This document shows, in pieces, positions 46,801 through 58,814 of a stretch of 64,000 bases of DNA. The position numbers and the translations under genes were made by a program. Position 1 is the stretch's first letter, and each line of letters opens with the position of its first letter. The notes under the pieces are model-generated. The model made no database searches. It was not told the DNA's origin and saw only the letters and a list, made by a program, of their open reading frames with translations. The DNA comes from Takashimella koratensis (taxonomy: Eukaryota; Basidiomycota; Tremellomycetes; Trichosporonales; Tetragoniomycetaceae): contig BCKT01000006.1 in NCBI GenBank assembly GCA_003116875.1, forward strand, positions 620,001 through 684,000, in the 5' to 3' direction.

Positions 46801-47222
46801 CAAGGTCAACACTGATTCGACTCAAGTCAAGGCTGAACCCTCCAGCCAATCCCAGGCTCAACCGCCGACAAAGAAACCAAAGATCAAGGTCAAGCCAGAG
46901 GATATCCCGGTGTTTGATTACGCAAACCAACCGAGTATCCTGGACCAACCTGGGTCAGCGAAACAGAGTGGGAAAGCGATCAGTCAGGCCGAGAAGAGGA
47001 AGCAGAAGAAAGAGAAGGAGAAGAACAAGAAGCGTGAGTTGAGATTGCTAGCTGTTTCAGCAATTTCACAGGGAGAAAGAGAAAAAGTTAGAGAAGCTGA
47101 TACTTATTTTCGATCTGGGTCGGGTGACTACAGCCGTCGTCGATACGTCTGGGTTCAAACGTCCACCGTCGGATATGACCCAGCCCAAGGCAGGGAACAA
47201 GTCGGGCACGTTCAAGATGTGA
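43804..47222 (+). CDS. RRP6: Exosome-associated 3'-5' exoribonuclease Rrp6
   Basis: Nuclear RNase D-type nuclease of the exosome, which trims and degrades rRNA, snoRNA and other RNAs. Exons: 43804-44211, 44266-44352, 44426-45052, 45102-45201, 45254-45758, 45820-47033, 47134-47222 (1,009 aa). The PMC2NT-type N-terminal region covers roughly residues 25-150. The DEDD-Y domain is complete: AIDLEHH near 318 (first D and E), [13 protein letters not shown] (second D), and [11 protein letters not shown] (catalytic Tyr and last Asp). The HRDC domain begins near 575 ([16 protein letters not shown]). A long Lys/Glu/Ala-rich tail with KKREKQ- and KKEKEK-type clusters ends in NKSGTFKM. The last intron (47034-47133) removes a stop-free but low-quality stretch; splicing restores the expected C-terminus. 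Confidence 0.95.
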
Positions 47223-47696
47223 ATTGGAGGTGGTGGACATTGAAAGCAGTGGCGTAAAGCAAAAGGATAAAGAGGATGAGAGGGTAGATAGTGCATACAG
47301 AGATAGTCTCGAGAGCGAGAATACTAGGAGTCGCTTGGACATGTACTCTAGCTGTATTATGACACCTGCCTTCGGTGTGGTCAGACCTCGTCGTCGATCA
47401 TGAGTGAGCTTGTCGATCATGGGTTTGTCCGACAATGTCGTTTCCTAATCGGCGATCCTGGGGCTATTACGCCTACATATATGTTTACTTATCCCGGCTC
47501 TCATTTCTAATCCCCGGCAAAACCTAGGAAAAATCAAGCCTGCATCAACATCTCTGATCTTTATCTCTCCGCTCCCTCGCTCAATCCTCGGTTCGCTCGC
47601 TCCATCCTTAACCCTCATAGGCGCACTTCTCTAAACCCCTCAGGTATCATTCATTCCCTTACCGACGCGACTGACGCGATCAGACGCCGAGGTCAG
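47223..47696. promoter_or_regulatory. Intergenic region upstream of the Zn2Cys6 gene
   Basis: A 474-bp region holds the 3' flank of RRP6 and the 5' flank of the transcription factor. It is more A/T-rich than its neighbours around 47470-47540 and C/T-rich near the ATG. No exon is supported. Confidence 0.4.
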
Positions 47697-50600
47697 ATGG
47701 AACGACCCATCTCAGATAGTCGGAGCCACGTGCCCGACCCGGAGCGACCGCCGAGACCATCAAGCTCGACGTATCGTGCCATCTCGTATTTCTCCTCCAT
47801 CCTCGACGAGGACAACATCGGCTCGACATCTAACGCCCATATCGGCTCCAGCTCTGCTGCAGGCTCCGGTGTAGGTCTTGGTGGAAGAGCAAATACGAGT
47901 GAGAAAAGTGTACAACCGTTTTCGCCGTTGTTCACGCTCTCGCGGAACTCGGGGTACGACCTCGACCTTGACCAATCGACGTATTCCGGAGCTAGGCGGT
48001 ACACCCTCGGTCACGGTCACGGACAGGGAAACGGTAACGGAAACGAACCGGGCCCTTCTTCACCGCTCAAAACGGGTTCGTCGCCTCGCCAGTCGCTGGG
48101 GAATGGGACAGGGAAGGCGGATGCGGATAGGGACGAGGAAGGAGGAATCAGGAAGAAAGTCAAATTGGAAATCGCAGAAGAGACCGGGAGTAAAGTAAAA
48201 AAGACTAGGCAAACGCGTGAGTGACTCAAAGGTCTGGGGTGGGGATTAGGTTGGAGGAGTGGGATTTTGAGAAATGGGAATGATGAGGGAAGAAGCTGAT
48301 TATTTGGTTGGTGGTATGCAGAATCGTGTGACGGTAAGTAAACAAACAACCTGGGCCCCATGGAATCGCGTGACTCTGAGTTGTGAAGCTGATATGGCTG
48401 TCTCTTCTTTACTGTAACAGCTTGTCGAGCAAGAAAGTGAGTTACAGCTCGCCATGGCCCACGTTGTCCCCCCCAAAGTAAACCCATTGACCCGCGTTCC
48501 AGAGTCAAATGTGATCGCCCACCACCTGGACAGGAAGTCAGCCCGAATCATCCGGCACGCGATACATGTACACACTGCGAGCAGCTCGGCATGGCATGTG
48601 AGTATCCCTGTTGCGGGCAGTCGCTCGTAGTGTGGCTGTAGAAGATGGAACCGAATTAGAGGAAGCATGGACAGAAGTAGAGGATGCAGTAGGCTGACTG
48701 CACCTACCGCAGGCACGTTCGAGTACAAGCCGAAGAAGCGAGGCCCGCCGAATATGTGAGTGTAGTGTATCGCGGTTTAGTTGTCCATGAGATATCTGGT
48801 AGTCTTGCGGTAGCACGCTTTCTGAGTTTCTTTGCGACAAAGAGCGAGTCCTTACTGACCATGTTTCTAGGTACTTGAAGAAACTTCAAGAGATGCAAGA
48901 GCAAGAAACCGGCACCTCCGCCTCGGGGTTCAACGAATCTCAAACCAGTGCTGCTCTCGCTCAGATCTCTGTGCATGGTCTTCCTGGGATCGGAGCGCCT
49001 GGTTTACCTAGTCCTAGCTCTGGGATATCCCTTAGTCACTCGGGCGATTGGACGCAGCTCCCTCCTATCGACACTTCGGGGATTCCTTCCACTCTCGCTG
49101 GCCTCCAACCTACTCCTTCATCAGATACCCTCGCCCTCACCCCTACTCTCAACATGCTCAACCACCTTCCCTTCGCTCGTCTCCGAGGCTCCCCATCAAC
49201 CTCCTGGTCAAACTACGCCCACATCCTCTCGTCTCCTGATTCCAACCCGTTCGATAGGATCTTACCTCGCGCGCAGTTGATGTACATCATCGACCTTTAC
49301 TTCGATTACGTCTACCCGCTCATTCCCGCGCTGCATAAACCGTCGTTCATGCGGGACCTCAACGGGAGGAGGGAAGAGAGAGTAGGAGAGGAAGAGTGGA
49401 TAGCGCTTGTGTTGTCGGTCGTTTGTGCAACACTGGTTCAGCTGCCAAGAGGGTTTGGACCATTGTCAAGAGCAGAGGCAAGGGGTTTGGTGGCAAAGTG
49501 TATGGGGATTGTTAAGAGCTATATCATCAGCGAGTCGGCAGAACTCACAGTCTATCGACGTAAGTCCCTCCCGCGGGTGGCGGATTGAAGGAACTCGGCT
49601 GACTTGACACTCATGATCAGTGATTGTGCTGTATATGTGAGTGCCCAAGTTCTTGATCCCTTTCTCCATCCCCCTTTTCCAAATGTCAAGTGTACCCACT
49701 GACCCGTTCCATCAGGCAAGCGTGAGCCATCTGTTCCATTCTCTTATCGGCAACATTGGGACCTCGTATCTGCGCTTAAACCTGCTTTACTCCGCTGACA
49801 TTTGTATCAGCATCACAAGTATGATCCTTGGCGAACGATCATACGCTACCTCGTTCTACCTTGGAGCAAGCTATGCCCTGAGCTACAGGCTGGGTCTGTA
49901 TGATGAAAAGGTCAGTCTCAGCGAATAGTGAGAACAAGAGTTAGAGTTTGCTGACTATAATCATTGACCTCTGCACCCTTCGATCGTGTTTGGTTCTCGT
50001 TCGATAGACATACGCTGGTCTCGCTCCAATCGAGAGAGAACTCGCAAGACGAATATTCTGGCTCCAATATGGTGGCAACGTATCTGGCAAAGTCATCGAT
50101 TCGTCCATCTTTGCTTGGCATTATGACGATAACAATGATGTCCAGCTCCCTAGGATTCTGTGAGTCGATGACCCCCTCTTCTTGTCATCAGGAATATCAG
50201 CAAGAGCAAGGCTGACTCTGGGGTTTAAATTCCTCCTCGCGATGACTTGATAGTGATGATGAGTATATCACCGAAACAGAGTACCTCGAACAACCAAAAG
50301 ACCAAACCCCGGTCCTGGCTGGATTTTGGTACACCTCTCGACTGTACCAACGTGAGTCGATGAGCGCTTGATTTCAACATTAGCCTGTCAAGGTGATATG
50401 ATTACAATATGGTGAGATATTGACGTCTTTTCCGGCAGTGCTGAGCCATATTATCGAGAAACGACGACAAGATCGTAAAAAACCGCCAATGGGGAAAATG
50501 GTGACGCAGAGGCTGAGAGAGATTGAAGAATTGTCCAACCAGATCTTGACGTTGATGGATGATTGCCCCGAGCCGCTCAAGATTGATATGGCAGGTACAC

Positions 50601-51679
50601 CGGCGACGCGGATGGACAAGTGAGTAGCGAAAAGGTCGACGTCGGGAGGGGAATTGGATCAAGTTGACCCCTGGTTTTGGGACGCAGTATTTCGATCGAA
50701 TGGGACGCGCACTTGTCGTTGGATATTAAACAGCTGTTGTCAGGTCAACAAACGCCCACTGGCGGGCAGAGCAACCTGAAGGATTCTTTCCTCGTCCAAC
50801 AGGCGAACATCTACGTTTCACAAGTGAGCAAGATCTCATGCTATCTCCCTGCGATCCCCTCTTCTAACTTGAGCTGACCGGATTTGTAGCAAATGGCACG
50901 ATACGTGGTAATCCAGTACCGAGAGGAGCTTTTGGCGTTGCAAGACACGACAGCTGGTACACCGGGTCTCGATGCCAATGGGGCAGAAGTCGGCGATGCG
51001 ATCGGAGTCGGGGAAGGGATTAATGGGATCTCCGAACAGGCGATAGGAACAGGTCCACCCCCACCGGCACTGGCTCGATCAACAAGCGCTTTCCGACCGG
51101 GGAAACCGTCATTGAGGACTGACAAGTCCAAGATCAGTGAAGCAGAGAAGGATCAAGTCGCGAGTGATCTGTTGGTTATTTTGTCGAAAATCCCATTGGA
51201 CGTTTTGGGTGAGTCAAAGCGGAAGGGCGGGAGCAGGAGGCCGGGAGGAAGAAGGATGAAAGGAAGTCTTACTGACACGTAAATGTTTTCTGCCCTGCAG
51301 CGGTGAACACAACTCCATTGGTGCATAAGATTCGACTAGTAGCGGGCACTCTCCTCGACGTCCTCCAGCAGACCCCGGCGTCGTCGCATGAACCCACGGC
51401 GGAGGAAGTGCAAGTAGCAGAACGGATGAACCGGGCTCAGAACTATCTTTGTGAGTGGGGTCAAGGGCATACCAGCTCCTGTGCTGCCCTTGAGAGGTGA
51501 ACAAATGGGAAGAAAAAAGCTGACCATTGCTTGCGTTCAATCTATCGTTTCTGCCGATCTTCTCTTATGCTTTGGTTCTGCGATGTTTGTGTGAACCGTG
51601 AACAGGGGATTTCTTGCGGATCATGTCTGAAATCGAGGCGGCGTTTAGTATGGAGGATGATTTGAAAGATGGGCAGTGA
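47697..51679 (+). CDS. Zn2Cys6 fungal-specific transcription factor
   Basis: Sixteen exons: 47697-48216, 48322-48333, 48421-48436, 48503-48597, 48713-48755, 48871-49559, 49621-49636, 49716-49721, 49811-49910, 50008-50159, 50254-50351, 50439-50619, 50688-50823, 50890-51208, 51301-51450, 51606-51679 (868 aa). The zinc cluster near residues 175-215 is spread over exons 2-5: SCDACRARKVKCDRP and CTHCEQLGMACTFEYKPKKRG. Its spacing is C-X2-C-X6-C-X18-C-X2-C-X6-C, with an unusually long X18 loop. The fungal_trans (middle homology) region covers about 280-560, with MYIIDLYFDYVYPLIPALHK, YALSYRLGLYDEK and IERELARRIFWLQYG. Targets are unknown. Exons 2, 3, 7 and 8 are 12, 16, 16 and 6 nt. The 6-nt exon can be skipped without losing frame, so it is the least certain. 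Confidence 0.88.
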
Positions 51680-52030
51680 TCTATAGTCACCGGGCTGGAG
51701 TACGTGTGGGAGTAGGTGTATTTTAAGGTTGATACGGGTCTCAGACAAAACGTGAGCGTGCAGGTATCTGAATGCATAGCCTCTGCGATTGTCAGTTGCC
51801 CATCATCTGTTGGAGCATTGAAACATGATTGCTCCGTTGACGTCCCCGTTTTTACTTTGCGAAGAAAATCCACAAGAATCGTCAAATCCAATCTCGTCTC
51901 GTCCATAGTCACACTCGTTCACTCTCTCTCTCACTCTCTCTCTCTCTCCTCAAGCTTGCACCTCGTCTGTACCACCCAACCCACCATCGCATGAGCCGAG
52001 CGAGCCAGGAAGAGGGAAACGAACAACACC
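51680..52030. promoter_or_regulatory. TFIIE alpha promoter with CT tract
   Basis: The 351-bp gap contains a (CT)n-rich tract at 51919-51950, about 80 bp before the TFIIE alpha ATG. CT tracts of this kind are common in promoters and 5' UTRs of basidiomycete yeasts. No exon is visible. Confidence 0.5.
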
Positions 52031-53982
52031 ATGGCCTCCGACCTCACAGCTGACGAGATCAACCGGAGATGTCAAGACCTCGTGTTTCAAGTCGCCTACG
52101 CTTTCTACGATTCGCCGTACATCATCTTACTCCGGGTCCTCAACTTTGAAAATGTGTTAGTGGGCTAGGATGGACTGGGATTTGGTGTGAGGCTAGGGTG
52201 GATAATTGGAGCTAGACCTTTGTCTTCATGACCCTTGGTGCACTGTCATTGGCCTGAGCAACGAGGAGGGAGCGTCGTTTTGAGAACCAACATGAGCTGA
52301 CAATCTCTAAATCAGGATACCCGAGAGGAAGTTGGGCGAGATGCTGGGTCTTCACCCGATGGACGTGCGCAAGTACCTCGGTATGCTACATGTGCACCGT
52401 CTAGTACGGAGGTGAGTGAGACCACCACAAACACCCAAGCAGACCTCACCTCGCTGGTCTGCCGAGTCACTCGTAATTCAAGATTGAACATCACCTGACA
52501 TTCTTCACCTTCCGACCCTTTAGACACGTGAACAAAGAGCGACACGCACTTACAGCCTACCAACAACGCCAGATTAGGGAACACGGCGCTTCCTACGCGG
52601 GCGTGACCACCGACCAGACTAAGAAAGAGTTTACAAAGTTACGAGACGTGATTTATTGGTACCTCGATTATCGCGAATTTGCGGATGTCGTCAAGTATCG
52701 GCTAGCGATGTTGCGCAAGGAGATTGATGACAAGATCAAGCAGGTGAGCTGGCTTCAGAGGACGGGCTACGATGGCGTGTGAGAGCGCTGGGTGGGTGGG
52801 GAAGTGGTTGATGAGGTAGAGCGAGGCGACATACTGAATGTGTATAGGAAACTGGACATCGAGGGTATATCTGCCCCAATTGTGGGACTGCCTACGACCC
52901 TCTGGACCTCTCCAACCTCTTCAACCCATCTACCAATGCCTTCCACTGCGAACTCTGCAACACCGAACTGATCGAAGACGATCCATCGCTACATCAACCC
53001 ACCGACTCGAGCTCAGCTGGTGCCGCCGGAGACCGGATGCAGCGGTTCAACCTCGCTACTGCAGGGATTCGGGACGCACTCAAGTCCATCGAGGGTGTCG
53101 AGAGGCTGCCCAGTGTTAATATCGTAGCGTGGATCGCGACGAACGTGAAGGCTGAAAGCGCGGCAGAGGGGGCAGAAGGAGCAGGAGAGGAAGGTGGGAA
53201 GAGGAGAGTCGATGTGGTTATTGGAGAAGGAGATGATGAAGAGGCTAAACGCAAGTTGGCAGAGCAACAGAGGTGAGTCTCGCATTGGATGATGGGTTGG
53301 ACCTGTGTCTCGATTAGAGCCACAGGGACATATGAGAGAGAATCCTGCTGACTCGCGGATTTGCCCTTCTCAACCACACAGAGCCCAAAACGCCCTGCCT
53401 GTATGGTACACCCACTCGACCATCACAGGCGACGCAACGACCTTGGGTCTCAAAGACGCCGCCCAGTCCGCTGCAGCCGCGGAGACTTTACATGCTTCCA
53501 CCTCGACTGGAACCGCACACGGGGGTACAGAAGGCGACGAGGACGATGCGATCGCAAGGCACTTTGCGGATTTGGAGGGTGATGAGGGTGAGGATGAGGA
53601 AGAGCTCGAGTTTGAGGAGACGGCGACGGCAGTCAAGGTGGATACGAGTAAAGAGGCGGAGAAGATGAGTGGGAAATCGACATCGGGAGGAGACGGAGGA
53701 GGAGTGGTCATCACAGGTGAGTCGGATGAGTCAGATGGGTCAGATGCATATGGATGTTGGATGGTGGATGGTGGACAAACACTGACGGATACATGAATTG
53801 ACTGTGGTTGCAACAGTCAATGGCGTACCCAAGGCATTGGCAGATATAACAGAAGACGACGAGGCTCTCATGACAACCGACGAATACAATGTGAGTACGA
53901 TATGCCTTTATCTATGTTTTGCTTGACAAGGAACTGATCAGAGTTGCAGGCGTATTACCAAGCGGCTGCAGCGGCATTGTGA
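52031..53982 (+). CDS. TFA1: TFIIE alpha subunit
   Basis: This general transcription factor subunit recruits TFIIH to the RNA polymerase II preinitiation complex. Exons: 52031-52155, 52316-52411, 52524-52743, 52848-53272, 53382-53716, 53817-53890, 53950-53982 (435 aa). The N-terminal winged helix covers about residues 10-100 (PERKLGEMLGLHPMDVRKYL, HRLVRRHVNKER). The zinc ribbon at about 154-181 has C-P-N-C and C-E-L-C pairs about 20 residues apart. The C-terminal half is acidic, with EDEEELEFEE, and contains NALPVWYTHSTITGD, a segment I associate with the family. The first donor is GTTAGT, chosen because it restores the FENVIPERK junction. The last exon has only eleven codons including the stop. 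Confidence 0.95.
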
Positions 53983-54164
53983 TTCACTACGTGAAAGAAG
54001 TTTGTTGATTTATTCTTCGCCCTATATTTCAGAACTCGTATGCCAAGTACCTCATTGTTACAATGATTCCTTCAATGCATTTTCATACCATCCATGCATT
54101 GTAATTTGTAGACAATCGATCCGATCCCATTCGTTCTCTGTTGCCGTGTACTTCCTCCTACTTG

Positions 54165-56317
54165 TTAGACAAGTCCACCGATCATGCCTCCAAAACTACT
54201 CGCCATCAATTGCGCCTCGACAACTTTCCGTCGTTCTGTCGCTGCTACCCTCTCCGCCTCGACGTCTGCCAGTACCGACGCAGCGACCCGAGCGGCGGAA
54301 CCAGCGCGCATCGAGTTGGACTGCATCACGAGGACGTGGGCGTAGTGTTGACCAAGCTAGAGGAGAGGAGTAGACGGTGTGTAATTAAAGGTTTGTCAGC
54401 GATGAGGTATGAGATGAAAGAGGGCTGGGAGAAGATGCAACTTACCTCTGCTTCCCAAGCACCAGTAAATGAGACTTTGACAGCGGGAAGCTCGGCAAAA
54501 ATTCTCGCTTCTTCTCTCCGCGCTCTCTCTTCCGGCGAGTCCAGAACCACTCCACCTCCCATTCCTACTCCCGCAACTCCCGCGACCACTTGTCCCGGTC
54601 CGGGCGCCACCGACATAGATCCCGCGCGGGCATTCAGCGGGCTAGCGATGGAAGCTGATTGCGTTTCAGTCAGGGGAGTCGCAGACCCGGCCGAAGTGGA
54701 TGATGGAGACGAAGGGAGAGGCGCGGCGCGGATCCGGTCAGACCATGACATGCGTGGGACGGCGCCGGGCATGGCGGGCGGAGGCGCGTTGCCCATTCCG
54801 TTGGCGGCGAGAGGAGGTGGGACAATACCGGGCACAGCGGGATATAAAGGTGTCGACGCCGCGAGAGCAGGGGAAGGAAGCGTTGTGGATGGTGTTCCAA
54901 CGAGAGGGATCGGTAGTTGAGATTCTTGCAGCGCAGAGACCGGAGACGTCATCAGACCCTGTTGAGGAGGCGGAGCGTGTAGTTGGGCGAGGTGCGGTTG
55001 AGGAGGGCGAGCAGAGGGAGCTGTGAAGAGCGCGCGAGGACCAGACGGGGGCATCCGTTCGCTGCGAGGTGCCGAAGGAGGAGGGCGAGAGAAACCCTTC
55101 ATTGGCCCAGGCGCACTACCTTGGTGGACCTGAGGCTGGTATGCTTGACCTCCTGGAATAGCCGGCGCCTGTGGTTGGCTAACGCGGCCAAAATTTGGAG
55201 CGGCGTTCAAAGGAGAGCTGGTAGAGGCAGACGGTTGTGGTTCGGTTTCAAGGGCACTTGGGCGAGCTGCGGGATCTTCGTTGACGATGCTGGGCTCTAG
55301 GTCGTGGCGATCGACAAGGCCGGGTTTCTCGGGACTGCGCTTGATCGGCGATGGGAGGCGAGAGGAACGTGTCGACGCAGCGGATGGAGACAGGTCACGA
55401 TCTCTCCTTCGACCAGGAGACACCGAGTCCCTGTCTTGCCCTCGAGATCGCCACCCCCTGTGATCCCTCTCCCTGTCCCGTTCTCGCTCGCGATCACGGT
55501 CGAGCATATCGTCACGGTCTCTATCCCGACGGCGGTCCCAGTCGCGGTCACGTTCACGGCTACGGTCTCGGAATCTGTCTCGGCGGTCGCGGTCCCTGTC
55601 ACGGTCACGAGGCGGAGGAGGCGCGCCTCGGTCGTCGTCACCGCGGTATCGATCAGCGTAGAGGTCGGCGTACCCCCTGCGTCGGAAGGCGGGAGACGGA
55701 GAACGGCGCCGGTCTCGATCGCGATCGCGGTCACGCTCTCGGTCTCGGTCTCTCTCGCGCTCACGCTCGCGGTCGCGATCGCGGTCTAGATCACGGTCTC
55801 TATCTCGACGGGACGGCTCGGGGTCAGCGATCTGGCCTTCCTCAGGCGAGTCGGATCGAGTCGTGGTTTCCCTCTCCTTGGACATATCACGGGGCCGAGG
55901 AGAGCGGGAACGAGATAAGGATCGCGAAGGGGACCTTGCTGACGCAGAGGGACCAGACCTTACCGACCCCCCACCGCCTCCACCGCCTAACGGCCCTCGT
56001 CGGCCATCTCGATCGCGCTCGGATCGCGAAGGAGACGGGGATCGCGAGCGTGAAGGGGAAATAGATCTTCTATCAGGTCGAAATCGGAAATAATCGTCCC
56101 AACCCCTCTCGCGGTCTCGGTACCTCCCTCCTCCTCCTCCGCCGCCGCCGGAGCGAAACCCGCCTCGGCTCGAACCGCGAGACGAAGGTCCAGCACGGTC
56201 CCGCCAGTCACGGTAGTCTCGATCCCGGTCCCGCTCGCGGTCTCGGTCTCGGTCGCGAGGAGAGGGAGACGGGGAGCGGTATCGCTTGTACCTATCCGGA
56301 GAAGGGGAGCGGGGCAT
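54165..56317 (-). CDS. RD/RE/RS-repeat protein, possibly RNA-processing related
   Basis: Exons are 56317-54446 and 54356-54165, giving 687 residues. Residues 1-320 consist mainly of Arg-Asp, Arg-Glu and Arg-Ser dipeptides (for example DRDRDRERDRDRD) with Gly-rich inserts, the composition of SR-related splicing and mRNA-processing proteins. Residues 320-560 are Pro/Ser/Ala-rich. The C-terminal 130 residues look helical and may be the only folded part (SPEERARREEARIFAELPAVKVSF, shown only in part here by RREEARIFAELP, then LGQHYAHVLVMQSNSMR). I see no RRM, zinc finger or G-patch. A nuclear role in RNA processing is inference from composition. Confidence 0.75.
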
Positions 56318-56631
56318 GAAGTGGTTGAATAGAGATGTTATGAAGCTGGAAAAAAAAACAGAGCAAAACGAGTGTAAGAAATGGTCAATCTAATAGGTGG
56401 GAGGAGCATATAAGGTAGGAACCAGTCGCGTGAAGGCCACGTGGATCAAAGGAACCCTCCGGCTATGGCTCCTTGCCCGGCCGGAGACTGTGGTCACAGG
56501 TTCATCCTCGAGCTTGGTCGCGAGGTCGGGGCAGGTGCCCATGACTCCCACCGTCATTGCATCTCTTCTCAGCAACGCTTTCTAGTGCACACACGCGCCT
56601 TCGAGCTCTACAAGACCAGCGACCCTTTCCG
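56318..56631. promoter_or_regulatory. Bidirectional promoter region, RD protein / 3-hydroxyisobutyrate dehydrogenase
   Basis: A 314-bp gap separates two divergent start codons. An A-rich stretch at 56350-56359 precedes the RD-protein start. No further element can be named. Confidence 0.45.
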
Positions 56632-58257
56632 ATGCTGCCGTCCGCCTCGCTGCTCTCCCGAGCGTCCACCATTGGCTGGATCGGTCTCGGTGCCATGGGT
56701 AAGTACCGCACACCCCACCGTTGACCTTTGCTAACCTCGTTTCGTCTCATTTAGGCCACCCCATGGCGCTCAACCTATTCACCAAAACCCTCTTGGCCCA
56801 CACAATCAGTCAAGCGTCTCCCTCCTCCACAGCGACCGCAGACTCCGTAGAGCCTGCTGAGTTTGTTATTTGCGAGCCGGACGATGACCGGGCGAGTCGG
56901 TTCTTGCTCGACCTCGAGAGAAAGGCAGGTTCTTCTGCTGTCCGGGTGAAACGTGCTGCCAGCCCCAAAGAGTGAATAGATACAACAGCTCACTCGTCCC
57001 TTGCCCTGGCTTTAGCTTCTGCCAGTCCTAGCTAATGATACAGAGTCGTCGAGAAGGCGGGGAAAGTGTTCACGATGCTTCCCTCAACACCCCAGGTCGA
57101 GCGAGTGTACCTCGATGAGAAAGAAGGTGTCATCTCGGCTCTTCGGAATCTCGCAGAATCAGGAGGCGGTGGTCAATTGAACCCTGGTATTGAGCGTATT
57201 TCGTCAACGACGACAGTCTCGAGTGGACCCACGAAGTCCAATGATCAGACCCTGCTAGTCGATCAGACAACGTTGGACCCGACTGTGGCTGTACATGTGG
57301 CTCGGGTCATTACTGAGGCCAGTATTGGACTGGCCACGATGCTTGACGCACCTGTCTCTGGCGGTAAGTGAACTCATGAAGTCTGCGTCGGGGTCGGTTC
57401 GAAACACGTGCTAATATGGTATCTGGTTGGGTGCAGGAATTACCGCAGCTGCGGCTGGCGAGTTGACGATCATGTTTGGCTCACCATCGCCAGAAGCAAC
57501 AACGGCAGCGGTACCACTCCTCCAGCGCATGGCAAGGGAGGGAGGTGTGATTGCATGTGGTCCTAGCGGCTCTGGGGTTGGAGTGAAAGTGTGCAACAAG
57601 TGCGTGCCGTTCAGTGCTGAGCTCAGCGAAGTGTTAACTCACCAACGCCGTGACAGCTTGGTATTGGCGATCAATCAAATAGCGTTGGCGGAGGGTCTCG
57701 CTCTGGGCAAGTCGCTTGGTATCGACCCACTGCTCTTGCACTCGGTGATCAATACGTCGTCAGGTGGGTACAAGGCAGCTCTTTTGAAGCTCCTCGCTAA
57801 GCCTCTGCTGTGTAGGCCAATCATGGTCGTCACGAGTCAACTCGCCACTAGCCGAGGTGCCTAACAGTCCCGGCTCGAGAGGGTACAACGGTGGCTTCCA
57901 GTCACGCCTCATGCTCAAGGTGAGCGTGAACGATATGATGATATCTCTCAATCGTGGAGTTGACCTTGCTGATCAGGGTCACAGGATGTTGGGCTCGCTC
58001 TCCATGCCGCGCACAAGTACGACCTCCCAACACCGCTGACTTGGGCCGCAAAGAGCGTGTACGATGCCGTATGTGCCGAGGAGGGTAAAGACTGGGCCAC
58101 CAAGGACTTCAGGTATGTATTCTTTGTTTTCAAGCAGAGGTTAATGTCCTACCGCAGCGTGGTGTATGAGTGGGTGAAGACGAAGCAGAGTCAAGGGGTG
58201 GAAAAGGGGTGGAAGGACTCTTCGGAACCGGCCTTTGTCCTGAGTACTGGTTCCTGA
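56632..58257 (+). CDS. 3-hydroxyisobutyrate dehydrogenase, mitochondrial
   Basis: NAD-dependent enzyme of valine breakdown, oxidising 3-hydroxyisobutyrate to methylmalonate semialdehyde in mitochondria. Exons: 56632-56698, 56755-56971, 57044-57363, 57437-57599, 57657-57763, 57816-57919, 57985-58112, 58158-58257 (401 aa). The short N-terminus MLPSASLLSRAST fits a presequence. Landmarks are the Rossmann motif IGWIGLGAMGHPMA, TMLPSTPQVERVY, substrate loop DAPVSGG, and GSGVGVKVCNN with the catalytic Lys. The family's VINTSSG segment and GGFQSRLMLKDVGLAL follow. The exon 2 donor is the weaker GTGAAT. The C-terminus extends about 20 residues beyond the helical core. At 401 aa it is longer than bacterial members, partly through inserts near residues 55 and 150. 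Confidence 0.93.
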
Positions 58258-58814
58258 GCGACGGTTGAGTGCTCTCTGAGCTTGTTGTTGGTGAGATGAC
58301 CACTTTTCACCCGCATGTTGCGGTGTTGTATCCATGTATCCGCAATGCATTGAGACGAACTTGCCAACAGATGCTTGCATGGAGTCTCATGACAGCTTCA
58401 CCTCGTCATCTGTTGCCCTCTCGACCAAAGGTCGAGTCGACGTGGTGCTTTGAGTAAAGCATCGCCAGGCGGGTGCAGAGTGCGGAAGGGGTTGCAGCCG
58501 ATGCGGCACCGCCACCGCCACGGATTAGCCTGAGATTCGTGTGCATTAGTCCCGAATTAACAATCCTAATCCTCTGTTCTCACTTGGCATTACAATCTTT
58601 GGTCGCCCAGGCACAGGGCTAGCTGGCCCGCGCCCCCTGCACATTTAATTCCGTCGTTTCAACGTTGAAAAGCCAGCCAGCATTCACCAGCAACAATCTC
58701 CTCCTCCCTCTCTCCATCGCATACCTCAACCACCTCTCAACCTCTACCACACCTATCCCGCCTTGTCCTGTGCCATACCTAGCTACTTTAAAACCACACT
58801 CGGCCGCTCGCGCC
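58258..58814. promoter_or_regulatory. Intergenic region upstream of the UPF0658 gene
   Basis: A 557-bp stretch between two plus-strand genes. C/T-rich sequence from about 58690 to the ATG at 58815 is consistent with a 5' UTR. No exon is supported. Confidence 0.45.
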
